This document shows, piece by piece, positions 10,519-21,781 of a stretch of DNA of 64,000 nt. A model generated the notes under the pieces. That model was given only the letters and a program-made list of their open reading frames with translations. It made no database searches and was not told where the DNA came from. Position 1 is the first letter of the stretch. Every line of letters starts with the position of its first letter. This DNA comes from Platynereis dumerilii (taxonomy: Eukaryota > Annelida > Polychaeta > Phyllodocida > Nereididae): positions 9,114,408-9,178,407 of the forward strand of contig JAPTHN010000002.1 in the NCBI GenBank assembly GCA_026936325.1, in the 5' to 3' direction. The translations under genes and the position numbers were made by a program.

Positions 10519-10664
10519 TGCACTTGTACTAGTGCAACCAACACAAGTTTTAAAACCAAAGCACTTGTACTAGTGCATTACATTTTAATTAAGAAATTCA
10601 TGCACTTGTACTAGTGCAATAAAAATATGTTTATACCAAAGAATGCAGCACTTGTACTAGTGCT
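10519..10664. repeat. Four iterons CACTTGTACTAGTG, copy 2
   Basis: The 14-mer is at 10521, 10562, 10603 and 10649, with the spacing seen in copy 1. Sequence between iterons is also conserved (CAACCAACACAAGTTTTAAA). Confidence 0.85.
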
Positions 10665-10843
10665 GCACTTGGTATGTTTTTGGGCAAAGAAAGGGGGAAC
10701 TAGCACCTTGCTTTTATGAAGGTGATTACTTTTAATGAAGGCCAGGACCGGACTTTTGTTTTGGGGGACTTTTTTTTTGGGGGATTGTCAACGTTTTTTT
10801 TGCTCTTTTTTGGCTCTTTTCGGTCAACACAAGCTCTTTTTTT

Positions 10844-10911
10844 TTGTCAACATAGGATGTGTACGTGGCCTGCCCTTTTGGGAGGATTTGGTGGCCCTTA
10901 AAAGGGCCAAG
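10844..10911. repeat. Internal inverted repeat, MADF gene 3' side
   Basis: Inverted partner of 9764-9831, lying about 35 bp beyond the end of the MADF reading frame. The same segment is in copy 1 at about 1196-1262. The two arms bracket the minisatellite and iterons. Confidence 0.85.
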
Positions 10912-10945
10912 GTTTTTTGGTTGTCTTTGCTGCACATCTGGTCTT

Positions 10946-12880
10946 CTACTTGCGTGGAGAAAGGAGACTGTCAGTCCAACTGGGCGAAGGGGAAGGCTGG
11001 TGCGGCTGATGGGCGGCCGGTTGACCAAAGCTGGGTCCAGGGTAGCCGTACTTCTCGGGGCTCTCCTGAGCATCCATCATCAGTGTCATGGAGGATGGGC
11101 TGGGCTGCATCACGGTGTAGCCTGGATCCTCCTTCCCTGGGCTGGTGGTGGTGGAAGTGATGGCTGCTGGAAGCGTGGTTGTGCTGCTGGTGGTGGGATG
11201 GCACATACGTCGAAGAAGGAGGAGGAGGAGGTGGCATCTGCAGGCGCTGAGGAGGATGAGGAGGCTGGAAGGTCTGCTCCTGAGGTCTTGACTGGCGGCT
11301 GGCCTCATCCATCTCACTCTCCTTGTCCCAGTAGAAGGCGGCCTCTGCAATGGCCCTCACCATTCGCTTTCTGATTTCAGGGCTGGCGTGAAATCCGACG
11401 TGGTAGAGGTCGTGACACTTCATCCTCCAGTACTCCTGATCAGGTTGCAACTCCTTGTGGTCGGGGCACATCTTGCAGCCAGAGCCTTTCAGGATCTCCT
11501 TGGCGGAGGACATGGCGTGCATGCTGCCTGCGATGACATTCATGGCGGAGTGCATGGATTCATCTGTTGGGGCCTTCCTCTTGGTTCCCTTGGCAACGGC
11601 TCCAGGCTTTGGCGCTCCAGGGAAGACTTGGGACTGCTGGCTGTCAGGTCTGTCCTGTGATGGCTGTTCAGGTGGCAGGTCCTGCATGTCATAGGAAGCT
11701 GGCAGGGAATCCTCAGGGTTGTAGCTGTCCCCGGAGTCTGAGGCTGGTCGGTTGCCAGACAGTTGAGAGATGGCGGACAGCTCCTTCCCTGGCTTGTGCA
11801 CGATGGAGTCCTTCAGGAACCGACAGTTGGCTAGGATGCACTGGTCCCTGTCTGTCAGAGTCTCCTTCCTGGCGGCTCCTGAAGCTTCAGGCCTGACGAG
11901 TCTGGAGTAGTGGGTGCGGACTGTCTTCCTCCAGTTGAAGATGTCCTGGGAGGTGTACTTGGGTCCCAGCTCCTTGGCTTTCTCTGTGTCCAGCAGCAGC
12001 TTCTCGTTGCCCTTGTATCCTCTGGAGCCCTTCATGTACAGCACAGGATGCTCTTTGTACCAGTTGATGAGGTCGTCTTCTTGCTCCGGTGTGATGCCCA
12101 TGTTGTGTGAGATGTTTTTCTTGGGGGCCTTCCCTTTGCCCTTCTTGCCCTTGGACTTGGCTTCAGCAGCTGCAGGGGCCTCATCAGCAGAGGAATGGTG
12201 GTCTTCCTCCTCGAAGGTGTCGTCATGCATGACATCTTCAAGAGCAACAACAGGCTGGCTCTGTTGTGTCTTCTTCGGAGTCTTCTTCGGAGTCTGATGA
12301 GTCTTCTTTGGAGTCTTCTTTGGAGTAGACTTGGCAGTAGGCTCTGGAAGACCCTTGGAAGACTTGGTGGCAGGCTTGGCAGCAGGCTTGGCAGCAGGCT
12401 TGGCAGCAGGCTTGGCAGCAGGCTTGTCAGCAGACTTGTCAGCAGACTTGGGAGGCTTGTCAGCAGGCTTGTCATCAGACTTGGCAGCAGGCTTGTCAGC
12501 AGACTTGGAAGGCTTGTCAGCAGGCTTGTCTCCTTCATCAGCTTCAAACAATTCAACTGATGAATCTTCGTCTGTGCTGTCTTCTGGCCGGCCCTCGAAG
12601 ATGGTCTCGCTGACGACAGTGGCTTGCTGGTTGAAGTGGTGGTCTTCGTCTGGCTGCCAGCTGTAGTGGAGGTGTAGAGCCCAGGTAGAGAGATGTTTGC
12701 CATGGCTGTTGTAAAGAAGGCAGTCACTGCAGCATCTGAAGGGTCATGGAGAGGAGTTCCAGCTGGAGTTGTCACTGGAGTTGCAGCAGGAGTGCTTCCA
12801 GGAGTGTGAAGTGTTGACCTGGTGCTGAGCTTGGTTGGTGCCCTGGTGACGACGGTGCCCTTTTTCCTCTTTGGTCCCAT
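10946..12880 (-). pseudogene. Harbinger MADF/Myb-like DNA-binding protein, copy 2
   Basis: Same protein family as 1292-3091. The start is MGPKRKKG (ATG at 12880), preceded by a TATA box at 13009-13018. After a Thr/Pro-rich N-terminal part absent from copy 1 come DKPADKP and KPAAKPA repeats, KKTPKKT repeats, an acidic block, the MADF domain (EQEDDLINWYKEHPVLY, then NWRKTVRTHYSRL) and a His/Pro-rich tail. The large open block runs 10971-12551. Relative to copy 1, one base is missing near 12630 (AGCAAGCC against AGCAAAGCC) and 11 bases are missing near 11120. This puts the N-terminus and the extreme C-terminus in other frames. So the protein is probably not made whole, unless an unseen intron restores the frame at the N-terminus. 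Confidence 0.75.
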
Positions 12881-13008
12881 GTTGTAGCAGCAAAAGTACA
12901 ATTGTAGCAACAAAAGTAGCAGCAAATGTAGCAGTTGATAGTGTCGTGGATTCTAGGTGTGTTCTGGTCGAAGGTCTGAGTGGGTATGGTGCTCTAAACT
13001 GGCCCCCT

Positions 13009-13018
13009 CTATATATAT
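13009..13018 (-). promoter_or_regulatory. TATA box of Harbinger MADF gene, copy 2
   Basis: TATATATAGAGGGGGCC on the minus strand, about 130 bp before the ATG at 12880, conserved with copy 1. Confidence 0.5.
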
Positions 13019-13600
13019 GCAGGGTGCGGACCGCCTCTTTTCCCCTCCTTCGCCCCCCCCTTCTTCGCTGCTGCTGCCCCAGCCGCTGCGCAAAAAGAGG
13101 GGGACACGCAGACAAAGGGTTGATGCTAAAAATAGAACAACGCATGCACTCAGGCGCCACTCTGTCTGCTGCATTGGGGGTCCATAAGACGCGGCGCGCA
13201 CCCTCTCACGTGCGTCGCACATGTGACTTTCCACGACGCGTGTCTGAAACATGTGACATGAAGCAAGAGCTTTCTGCTACACTGCTGTTTCTGCGTCGAA
13301 GCTCTTCTTTGTGCGTCGCAACTTTAAAAATCTGCGGCGCGCACTGATTTCTTTTTACGCTTCTTCTTGCTTCACCACTTCTTTCCTCGCAAAGATTCAA
13401 CCGGTTGAATCTTTTTTTCCTGCATCGTCAAATTTCTAGGAATTGCGTAGAAAGACCTCTTAAAACGGCGCATGCTGTTCCTGTCGCGCCGTAAAGCCAA
13501 AATTGACGGCGAACATGCTCAAATCTTTGCCCTTTCCTGGAAATATAAGAAACGCCGTCGCTTAAACCCTCTGTTACGTCTCCGTGAGAACTAGCCATTA

Positions 13601-14200
13601 GACTCATATATATATGCTCTTGAATTTACAACAATAAAATCTTTTATGTACAGAGGTGCACTTGCAAGATAGATACATTAAAAAAAAATACTATACACAA
13701 TATTATAAAATCGACCCTCAACTTAACCAGTAACCAATGATGATTACGTAATATTGGGGTAATACTTTCTCTGCGCCCCACTTTACATAGAATTCTTGCT
13801 GCAGAATTTTGGATCACTTGAAGTTTCTTAAATTGAAAATCATGAATACCAGATAACACACCGTTACAATAATCCAATCTACAGGAAACAAAGGCATGAA
13901 TGAGTCTTTCTGTACTGACATGGTCTAACAGGTGTGTGATCTTACTAATACGCAACAAAGAATATGACGCATTTTTACATATATTTGCAATATGTTTATC
14001 CATTTTACCTTCACAGTCAAAATAAACGCCTAAGTTACGTACTACCGGGACTCCGGGAGAGCAGTAATATCAGAGTATCATATTCTTATTCGTTTTACAT
14101 CATTTTCAGATCGTGTACTAAGGAATTTTGACGAGAAACATATTCAGTTTATTCACTCTAACTGTCATTGAGTGATAGGAAGTTAATTTTCATCCATTGT
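13601..14200 (-). mobile_element. CR1/L2-type LINE, RT C-terminal part
   Basis: On the minus strand the translation runs SPGVPVVRNLGVYFDCEGKM, then HIANICKNASYSLLRI, STERLIHAFVSCRLDYCN and QNSAARILCKVGRRESITP. This is the thumb and connection region of a CR1/L2-like reverse transcriptase. It is open from about 14090 to 13644. The reading then enters the Harbinger insertion and resumes at 7742 with RRDNSVSLKRPQ. The order and strand match, so the two pieces are one LINE copy split by the transposon. Confidence 0.75.
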
Positions 14201-14331
14201 CTAATATCATAAGTATAAGTATAAGTTCTTCTGGACGCAGGAAACGTGTCCTCTATATCCAGATCCTTGGTGTAGAGCATGGAATGGAGATAAAAACTTG
14301 CTAAAATCCTCTTGATTAAAAATTCAGGGAG

Positions 14332-14492
14332 GGGCCGCTACTGCTGCCTCCTATTAATTAAAAAAATGATATGTACATATATACATGTTCAGAGCTACGA
14401 CACTAGCTCTCGCTGCCATTTCTGGTGGGCCGCTACTGCTGCCTCACTCAATAAATAAACCTGGATTGTGAATGGGCCGCTACTGCTGCCTC
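14332..14492. repeat. Three spaced copies of a 19-mer
   Basis: GGGCCGCTACTGCTGCCTC occurs exactly at 14332, 14427 and 14474. The rest of the sequence between them differs, apart from AATAAATAAA runs. Origin unknown. Confidence 0.7.
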
Positions 14493-14712
14493 ATTCATCC
14501 AAAATACCAAAAATGACTAGCTATGTTTTATCTTTATATCAAATAAATAAATAAATAAATAGTAATCCAATAATTGGGCTTGAGTCGTATCCATGTCACT
14601 GAGATCCATCTATACAATTTTCTATTTTGAAGCTGCTATCTGCATTGTTACACGTAATATATATTTGCGTATCATCTGCGAAGATCATTGGTTTACAGCC
14701 ATGTTTGATAAT

Positions 14713-14762
14713 GATCGTTCAGAATTTATGACTGGGGGGGGTGGGAGTTTTGGCCGAGGCAA
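14713..14762 (+). mobile_element. Fragment of TA-flanked MITE
   Basis: CGTTCAGAATTTATGACTGG followed by a G run and GGGAGTTTTGGCC matches one end of the complete MITE at 15506-15917. Only about 50 bp is present and the outer GGGAC is changed. Confidence 0.6.
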
Positions 14763-15189
14763 ATTCCTGATATCATTCAATGATAACTATGGGTCAGATA
14801 CTGGCTGCTGCAATGGCTTGTTGCATATGGATGGATTCGTCAGACCATCAAAATCAACCTCTAGGGGAATGACAATTTCAATTGGCCAATTAATCCATGT
14901 TATTCAAGATGGCGTCAAAGATGGCCACCATTCGCACTTTTTTGAGAAATTAGGCTCCTTTTACCCAATCCTATCTTGTGACACATCAAGTTAGGAGTTT
15001 TCCTGGTCAATGAATCTATGTTTCATGGTTTCAGAGAGATTAGAGATGAGTTATTGCCTTTATGTGGTGGAAACATTCAAATATGACATGGTACTGATGT
15101 GTAATGTACAGTTTCAATAATCTAAACTTTTGTCAGTCTCACTAAGGTTATCTAATGACTCTCCCGGGCTCCCTTTATCAAAAAATATA

Positions 15190-15505
15190 ACTCTTCATGG
15201 TTATGAATGATTTAAAAATAGAAAAATAAATGAAGTTCATAATGATATTATGTTAGCCCTGGACACCAGGAAAGATGTATTATTAATATTACTTGACTTG
15301 TCCACTGCATTTGACACCATCGACGACAACATCCTTTAACAAAGACTAAGATCAAGATTTCATATTCGTGGAAATGTAGTCAGTTGGATTGAAGCTTTTC
15401 TATGCGGTAGAACTCAGGATTGCGTCGGGGTCGATGGTGTCAAATGAGCGATCGGGGTACCCCAAGGTTCGGTTGCAGGGCCGATTTTGTTTTCACTCTA
15501 TGTTA
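15190..15505 (+). mobile_element. LINE reverse transcriptase fragment
   Basis: Plus-strand translation gives LALDTRKDVLLILLDLSTAF, then DTIDDNIL, RGNVVSWIEAFLCGRTQ and GVPQGSVAGPILFSLYV, the central RT motifs of a CR1/L2-like LINE. Two in-frame stops (near 15338 and 15445) show it is dead. The frame resumes after the MITE at 15918 as NAIIQL. Confidence 0.75.
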
Positions 15506-15917
15506 GGGACGGTTCAGAATGTATGACTGGCGGGGGGAGTGGGAGTTTTGCCAGAACTTCCCGTCAAAAATTGATACCCCCCCTTGAGTTTCATGCGGAT
15601 TTTTAGTACCCCACCCTTAGGTTTCACGTATATTTCTAGTACTCCCCCCCCGACATACAAAGCAATACACATATATACTGTTATACATGACCACGCTTAC
15701 AGATTCGCGTCATTTCGCGTACTTTTGCGCGTAAAAAGGTCCTAACATCATGAGTTTATGCGTGTTTTTAATAATTTTTTCTTTGTCAAAATTTCTTACC
15801 CCCCCTTAAAAGTATTGTTAAAAATTAATACCCCCCCTCAAAACAGGTGTGAAAAGTTAGTACCCCCTCGGCCAAAACTCCCACCCCCCCCCCCCGTCAT
15901 AAATTCTGAACGGTCCC
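15506..15917. mobile_element. 412-bp MITE, mariner-like, TSD TA
   Basis: The ends are GGGACGGTTCAGAAT and, on the other strand, GGGACCGTTCAGAATTTATG. TA flanks both sides (15504-15505 and 15918-15919). Removing the element plus one TA restores the RT frame (YVNAIIQL), which confirms the boundaries. The interior has inverted G and C runs with AGTTTTGGCCGAGG-like words but no gene. Confidence 0.85.
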
Positions 15918-15919
15918 TA

Positions 15920-18918
15920 ATGCAATAATTCAACTATATAGTTAATTCTCTTGAAATACACATCAATTTCATTGTGTGTAGATTAATTTTAACAAGTATT
16001 TGCTCACTGATTAGATATCTTAATTTTGCACATTTTGGCGTTATTTTAGTACATTACTCAAAAATAGTCAATTTTCAAGGCTGAAGTGGATCCTTTAAAT
16101 TAAATCTCTTTCAATCAAAAAAACATTTTGAATGTGTTTTTCTCTATAGCAAAGCAAAAAAATTGAATTGGGGACAGAAGTCTCTGAACATTTTTAATTT
16201 TTGCATCGGCTCCGTGTGCACCCTACTGCCGAGGGTAATCCAAAGAGCATTTATATAAATGATACTTTTGTGTTGATGAAAGGGTTTATTTTGGCTGCAT
16301 CTCTGCCGAAGCGGAATTACTGTTGAGGGTGAGGCGAAAAGTCAGGGAATTCAAAATTTGGAGGCATTTAAAAGTTCACAGCTTTCATATGGACACTTAT
16401 TTTTAATGTAGAATTTAAAATCCTTCAATGGACAAAATTCTGAAATTTTGGAATGCATAATTTCTAAATATTGGACAATTTGGGCATTTTCTAGTAAAAT
16501 AATCTGTGAAATATTTGAACAACTCTCATAGTTTATGGTTTCTGATTAATGATTCCACAGTAACCGAGAAAAAACTGTAACTGGTGTTACAGTATAAGTT
16601 ATCATTGACTCAAAAGTAAACCCAGTAACCAAATTCATATTTGTTTGAAATATTTCCCATTAAAATAAGAATTTAATTGCATTTTCTAACACCACTTTTG
16701 ACTTATCACAGGTGTTAACATTGGACACTGGTTTTTCCATTTTTTGAGTAACACCAGGCAGTGAAGGGCAGGGGCGTAGACTTTTCATTTTTAGCTCGAC
16801 TGTTTTTTTGAAAACGAAGAGCTATTGTCATCGCTCGATCGTCGTCATCGTTGCTGTTGGCGTCGCCGTCGTTGTCCCGGTTAAGGTTTGTATAAGTAAC
16901 CATTTGTGACCTCACTTTAGTATTTTCACTTAGAGTTATGAAATTTGGCGTACCTGTGGGTATTGATTGGACCTGTGGGTTAGACCTGTTCAGAATACAA
17001 ACAATGTAGATTTTAAAAGCCTCCTGTTTGGTTTCCCGTGCTTTTGGGTATGAGGAATAGAAATATCACATTCATTTTGGTCTAGGGTGAAGGGAAACCC
17101 TGCCTCAAGAGCCCTCAACATTTGTTGTCAATTTCGACAGAAATCACCTATTTTTAATGGAGGTGTGTACACATCTCCATTTATAATGCCATTAGTGGAT
17201 TGAGTATATCTTACTCTAAGATTCCCAGTCTTCTCATTGTTTATGATATGATATTCACCAAAATGAATCTGCGGCTCCTTCCACAAAAAGGAGCTACCTG
17301 GCAGATCACACACATTTCCATGCATCATTTTACAGCCCTTTCCAAGCTCTTTTATGAAATGTATTCTTTTTCCATATCGCATCTGCCACATGGTCATTTT
17401 GTGGCTTGAAAATGGATTATTTGTGAAATTCTGAACTTAGCACACAATATATTAACAAAACCTGGTACTGGGCACTCAGGGAAATAGTCATTTTCAGGGG
17501 ATATGAACTTCAACTTAGGACACTACACCACCTCCATTTTGAACCCCTGGGTTCTTGTTCTATGATAATGATTTTATGTTACATTTTGTCTTATAACTTG
17601 TTAGCAGTTCATCACAGAGCCTTCAAAATAGTACCAAATGAAGGAAAATTAATTTTTCTATAAGATACACTCTTGCTCATAAATATGGAATATAGGCAGA
17701 GGTCAAAATGTGAGTGGGAATTTAAAAACACTATTTGAAGGTGGGAGCTGCAAACAGACTTCCAACAATTCTTCTGGATAAATATAGGTTCATTCAACAC
17801 CTTAAAGTGAAAATTTAATGAATTTGGAGAAAATCTTGACTAATGGGGTCAATAATGGAAAAACTGAAGAAAAAAAAAAAAATTCCAGATTTTTTAAGGG
17901 TTGATATCACATGAAATCCTGTTGATACATAAAAATAAATGACAGCGAAAGAATAATTGGGGTCAAAATGAGTTAGTAACATGGTCCATGTTGGGAAAAC
18001 ACCCTCTAGGTGTAATCTAGACTTTGATTTGAATGGGACACCTATTTTTTCTTGATTTGTGAATATTTTTCTTTCTAAAAGAGCTTTAGCTCTGAAATTT
18101 TAAGGGATAGAAGGCAGAGGATACATTATGTTGGATGCACAATTTCATTTGTCTCAACTATGCTTGATTTGGACACAGTCAGGAAATATCACGATCCGGG
18201 AATTTTGACAATATCTTGAAATTTTGAAATTTTTGGACCGTGTGTTTATTAGAAAGCACTTTCAATGAACTGAAAAGTACACCAAAGAAGAGATTCTTCA
18301 AATGGCATCATCGTTCTGGCTGGAAATTGATTAGGTTGTTTGCGATCAAATGTTTACGAGGGGTTTTCCAAAAGTTCTGTCCAACTTACCATAACTTTTG
18401 CAATATTTAATATAGAATCATGATATTTGGGTCAGATAATATTGAAGTAATTTGCAAATGATCCTGAAAAAAATCAGATCTTAGAAACAAAAATAAATGG
18501 TTAATTTGTTGCCATGGAAACCAAGTCATGAAATGCAGCCCAGGGCACTGTTAGGGACACATATTCATTATATCTTGTCAAAAAATGTAATTTTTACCAG
18601 GGCTACAGGACAAGAAACATATTAAAAATAATCCCTAACATTTCAGAAATTCTTGTAATAATGAGTTCACTTGACACTGAGTGCATTTCAGGGACTTATT
18701 GCTTACTATTTACAGTTAAGCATCCATTTATCCACATGGAACTGTTCATTTGTTATACTTTTGTCGCAAGGGATATATCTCTTGAATGGAATATATCAGA
18801 ATACTCTGCTCAAGGACAATCATTTAGGCTACGGTACCAGATAAGTCTGCCCCAGGAAAAACATCAAGATTGTATCATCCAAATGCAACTTATGCAAGAA
18901 AAGATAGAAAACGTATTT
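15920..18918. other. No recognised gene
   Basis: AT-rich. The first ~100 bp may be decayed LINE. The ORFs here (under 135 codons) show no family features and no splice context. A region at 16580-16750 has several GGTGTTA/TAACACC words in both orientations, possibly an old MITE. Confidence 0.4.
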
Positions 18919-19094
18919 CGCAGGGGGTCGGGGGGGGGGGCTGCAGCCCCCCTGGCATCAGGGCAAATGGCTCATCAGGGCAAATGGCTCATCAGGGCAA
19001 ATCCTGACCAATATCAGGGCAGATCCACTGCCCTGGTCACATTCGCGCAATGTTAAAATTTCAGGGCAAAATAGTCACAGCCCCCCCCCCTGCG
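18919..19094. repeat. Inverted G/C-run element
   Basis: CGCAGGGGG at the left and CCCCCCTGCG at the right enclose a block with the tandem word GGCTCATCAGGGCAAAT (three partial copies at 18956-19004). It looks like a short MITE or its remnant. Confidence 0.5.
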
Positions 19095-21781
19095 AGACAG
19101 CCGTCCCGTACGCCTATGATAGACAAGATTGTCAGAACAAAAAATTTTCAAGTTTGGTCAATATATTTAATCATTCATAAATACAAAAGCCGGTATAATA
19201 TATACAGATAATGTACTTCCAATATTTTGAACACATACATGTATACACATCACTGGGCAGGAATGAACAGCATTTAAAAAATAACTTTTTCAGAAATAAA
19301 ACATTACAGACAAGTTGAGACAACTGTCAACTATACTGTATCGAAATTTGCCTCTCTTTTCACAAAAATAATTTATTTACAGGCCCTTATGAAGGCTAAA
19401 CTGAACAGCAATCATTGACCAGTCTTGAAAAGGGATTAATCAGACCACCAACACAATCCAGATTATGGAATAATTATTAACATTTCCAATATACCCGGAT
19501 TATAGGCATAACACAGAAGCATTGATAGTTTTTTCAAGTAAACAGAAATTCACACTGTACATAATCATTAGTTTTCCAGGACCAATAAAAAGGATATTTG
19601 AACATATTTCCATACATTCACCAGAAAAAGTTATTTTCAGAAAAATGTTTAGGCCTTGTAATAAAAGTTTTATTGCCGACTTTGTGGGCTTCCACTAACG
19701 ATTTTTTTCTTCTTCAAAATACTGCATGATCATTCACGCTTAATTATAATAAATACCTTGCAACTTTTTGTAGGACACTTCTTTTCGAAGTGAAATTTTA
19801 ATGCCTTGAAAAAAAAATTTGAAAAACTATTATTAAGTTGTATTTTTTTTCTTCATTTTGAGCACAGCATGGTCAGTTCATGCACGGTAAGGTTTAAACT
19901 TCAGAATAGAAAAAACATATCTTTTTCTGGTTGGGTTAAGTTAGATTTAACTGGAATCTATCAAAGACAACTTTCAAAAATATTGATGCATGGAATCTAC
20001 AGACAATTGGTCTTGATTTTAGTTTATTTGCAGAATCCTTCATTAGGCCATATATCATCATCTGTGTCGGAAATCAAAATATAGGCCTACTCTTAACCAT
20101 GTAACAATGCTGTAAAACACGCAGGTTCCTCATTTCAACATAGTTCAATAACAGATATATATAATATATTACTTTAGTGAACAAATTGTTAAAGTCATCG
20201 TCATAATAATCATGTGACATTATGTACAGTGTATGTGCAGCAATATCAATTAAATAAGAATTTCACCTTCAGCTTTTTTGAAACAATAATCATTGATGCA
20301 TATAACTGACATGGTTCTTAAAAGAACTTCTTCTATCTGCTATTCAACAATTCGACAGTCAGAAGCATGGACTCAGCAAGTGGTTGACTACATCATTCTT
20401 ACCAGGCCTACAGTGTAAACTATAACCAACCACAGCACCACTGTAACGGTAACCACATACTTCTGAATCAATGCTTTCGACTTCTGTGGTAAATCAACCA
20501 ATGTATGTACTCTTTCAGAACATTGATCCAATCTTGAGTTAATTTGAAAAACATCACTGAATAAAAATGGCTCAAATGCAAATCTGAGATTGCTTGTGTG
20601 AGGCTTGATGTACAAAATATGAAATGGGATATTTACAATGATCATGAGAGAGCCATTGGGTATTTAGTAATGTTCTTCAAAAAGACACCATATTAAGAGA
20701 TTTAAGATAATCTATAGAATCTGTAGGCTACACAGGAGGGTAAGCCAAGTAACAGTACAAGATTGACAAACTTTTCAAAGTGTTCATGCAGATTGATGAC
20801 CAAACACATGTATGCAGATAGCAGGCCACGCAGGTAAATTTGCAAGTTGTGTCACCAACTGCATGCCTGGCCCTAAATTTAAGCTGGCAAAATATACTAT
20901 AGCAATTGGCACGAAACGAATAATATTTAACTCTACTACAAGGGTGAGACGTCTTCCAAGCCTCCTAGTATAGCCGTTATGACGTGCAGCAAAAAATCAG
21001 GTCTACAGGTCTGATATTTACATTCAAGGGAATAGTTCTAATATCATCATATCAACATTATGATAAAATAAGTCCCAATTTTCCTGTAATTACATCCAAT
21101 AGTGTTCATTATTTTCAAATGAACATTCTTGAATTTAGAATAATTTATGATAAACTCAGTGACAAAACAAACAGCTTTAGAAAAAAATTCACATTTGAAT
21201 TAAATCAATTACTGAACTGTATACTTCCAAATATTCCATGACGGGTCCTATAGGCCTAGGCCAAGATCCGATTCAGGGCCTTAAAAATTAATGACTTTTT
21301 AGAAAAGTTTCTTACATTTCTTTCTTTACTGAGCCCATAAGGCCATAACCAAACTCGTGGCTATTACATAGGCCCATTGGCTAAATTGACACATTATTGT
21401 GCTCCCAAAATTGATGTTCAAGAACAAGATAGACATGAACTTGATTAATTTAAAAATAGTTTTCAAACAACTAATGCAGGCCTTCTGTAAATAGCAGTCT
21501 ATATCGCAGTGAAGCAGTTCATACCAGAGTATCTACATCCAATCACCAAATTAGGTCATAATGACCTTTACCTTCAGAAGCAAGCAGGCAGTGCAGCTAA
21601 GATGTCATCAATGACGTCATCATAATAAAGTTAACCATCATCAGTGTCCGGAACATCTGTAGGTCCACAGTAAACTGTCACATGAACCTGGCAGACTATG
21701 GACAGGTACCAAAGTTACCAATAATTAAACGTGCCAACAATGAGGGCTATCCTTTGATGAAACAGTTTAACTTTTGACCAA
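19095..21781 (-). other. Downstream region of the CBX gene
   Basis: On the minus strand this follows the CBX stop at 21782 and may include a long 3' untranslated region. AATAAA words exist on the minus strand (for example 19372-19377) but I cannot choose a poly(A) site. Apart from the candidate exon at 20388-20556 no coding region is supported. Confidence 0.4.
20388..20556 (-). other. Possible exon with a membrane segment
   Basis: On the minus strand an AG acceptor-like site (TTTTTATTCAG) precedes an open stretch reading DVFQINSRLDQCSERVHTLV and ending in YVVTVTVVLWLVIVYTVGL, then a stop; GTAAGA follows the GGCCTG. The hydrophobic stretch of about 20 residues at the end would suit a tail-anchored membrane protein. 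No family is recognised and no partner exons were found. It lies 1.2 kb downstream of CBX on the same strand, so it may be chance sequence in a 3' UTR. Confidence 0.2.

Larger units (their letters stand above)
7743..13597. mobile_element. Complete PIF/Harbinger transposon, 5.86 kb
   Basis: The left end TGCCTGGTTCTCACG and the complement of the right end, TGGCTAGTTCTCACG, form the terminal inverted repeats. The flanks are TTA (7740-7742) and TTA (13598-13600), the standard Harbinger target duplication. Inside are a transposase gene on the plus strand (8459-9727) and a MADF-protein gene on the minus strand (10946-12880). They converge on a central spacer with an inverted repeat pair, a TCTA minisatellite and four iterons. 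Subterminal regions of about 700 bp at each side are GC-rich with many GCGACG-like words. The transposase is open throughout; the partner gene has two frame changes relative to copy 1. The host site is an older LINE. Confidence 0.92.

Noticed and set aside
9706-10573. Tyr/Leu/Ser-rich ORFs of up to 131 codons
   Set aside because: Translations of the TCTA minisatellite.
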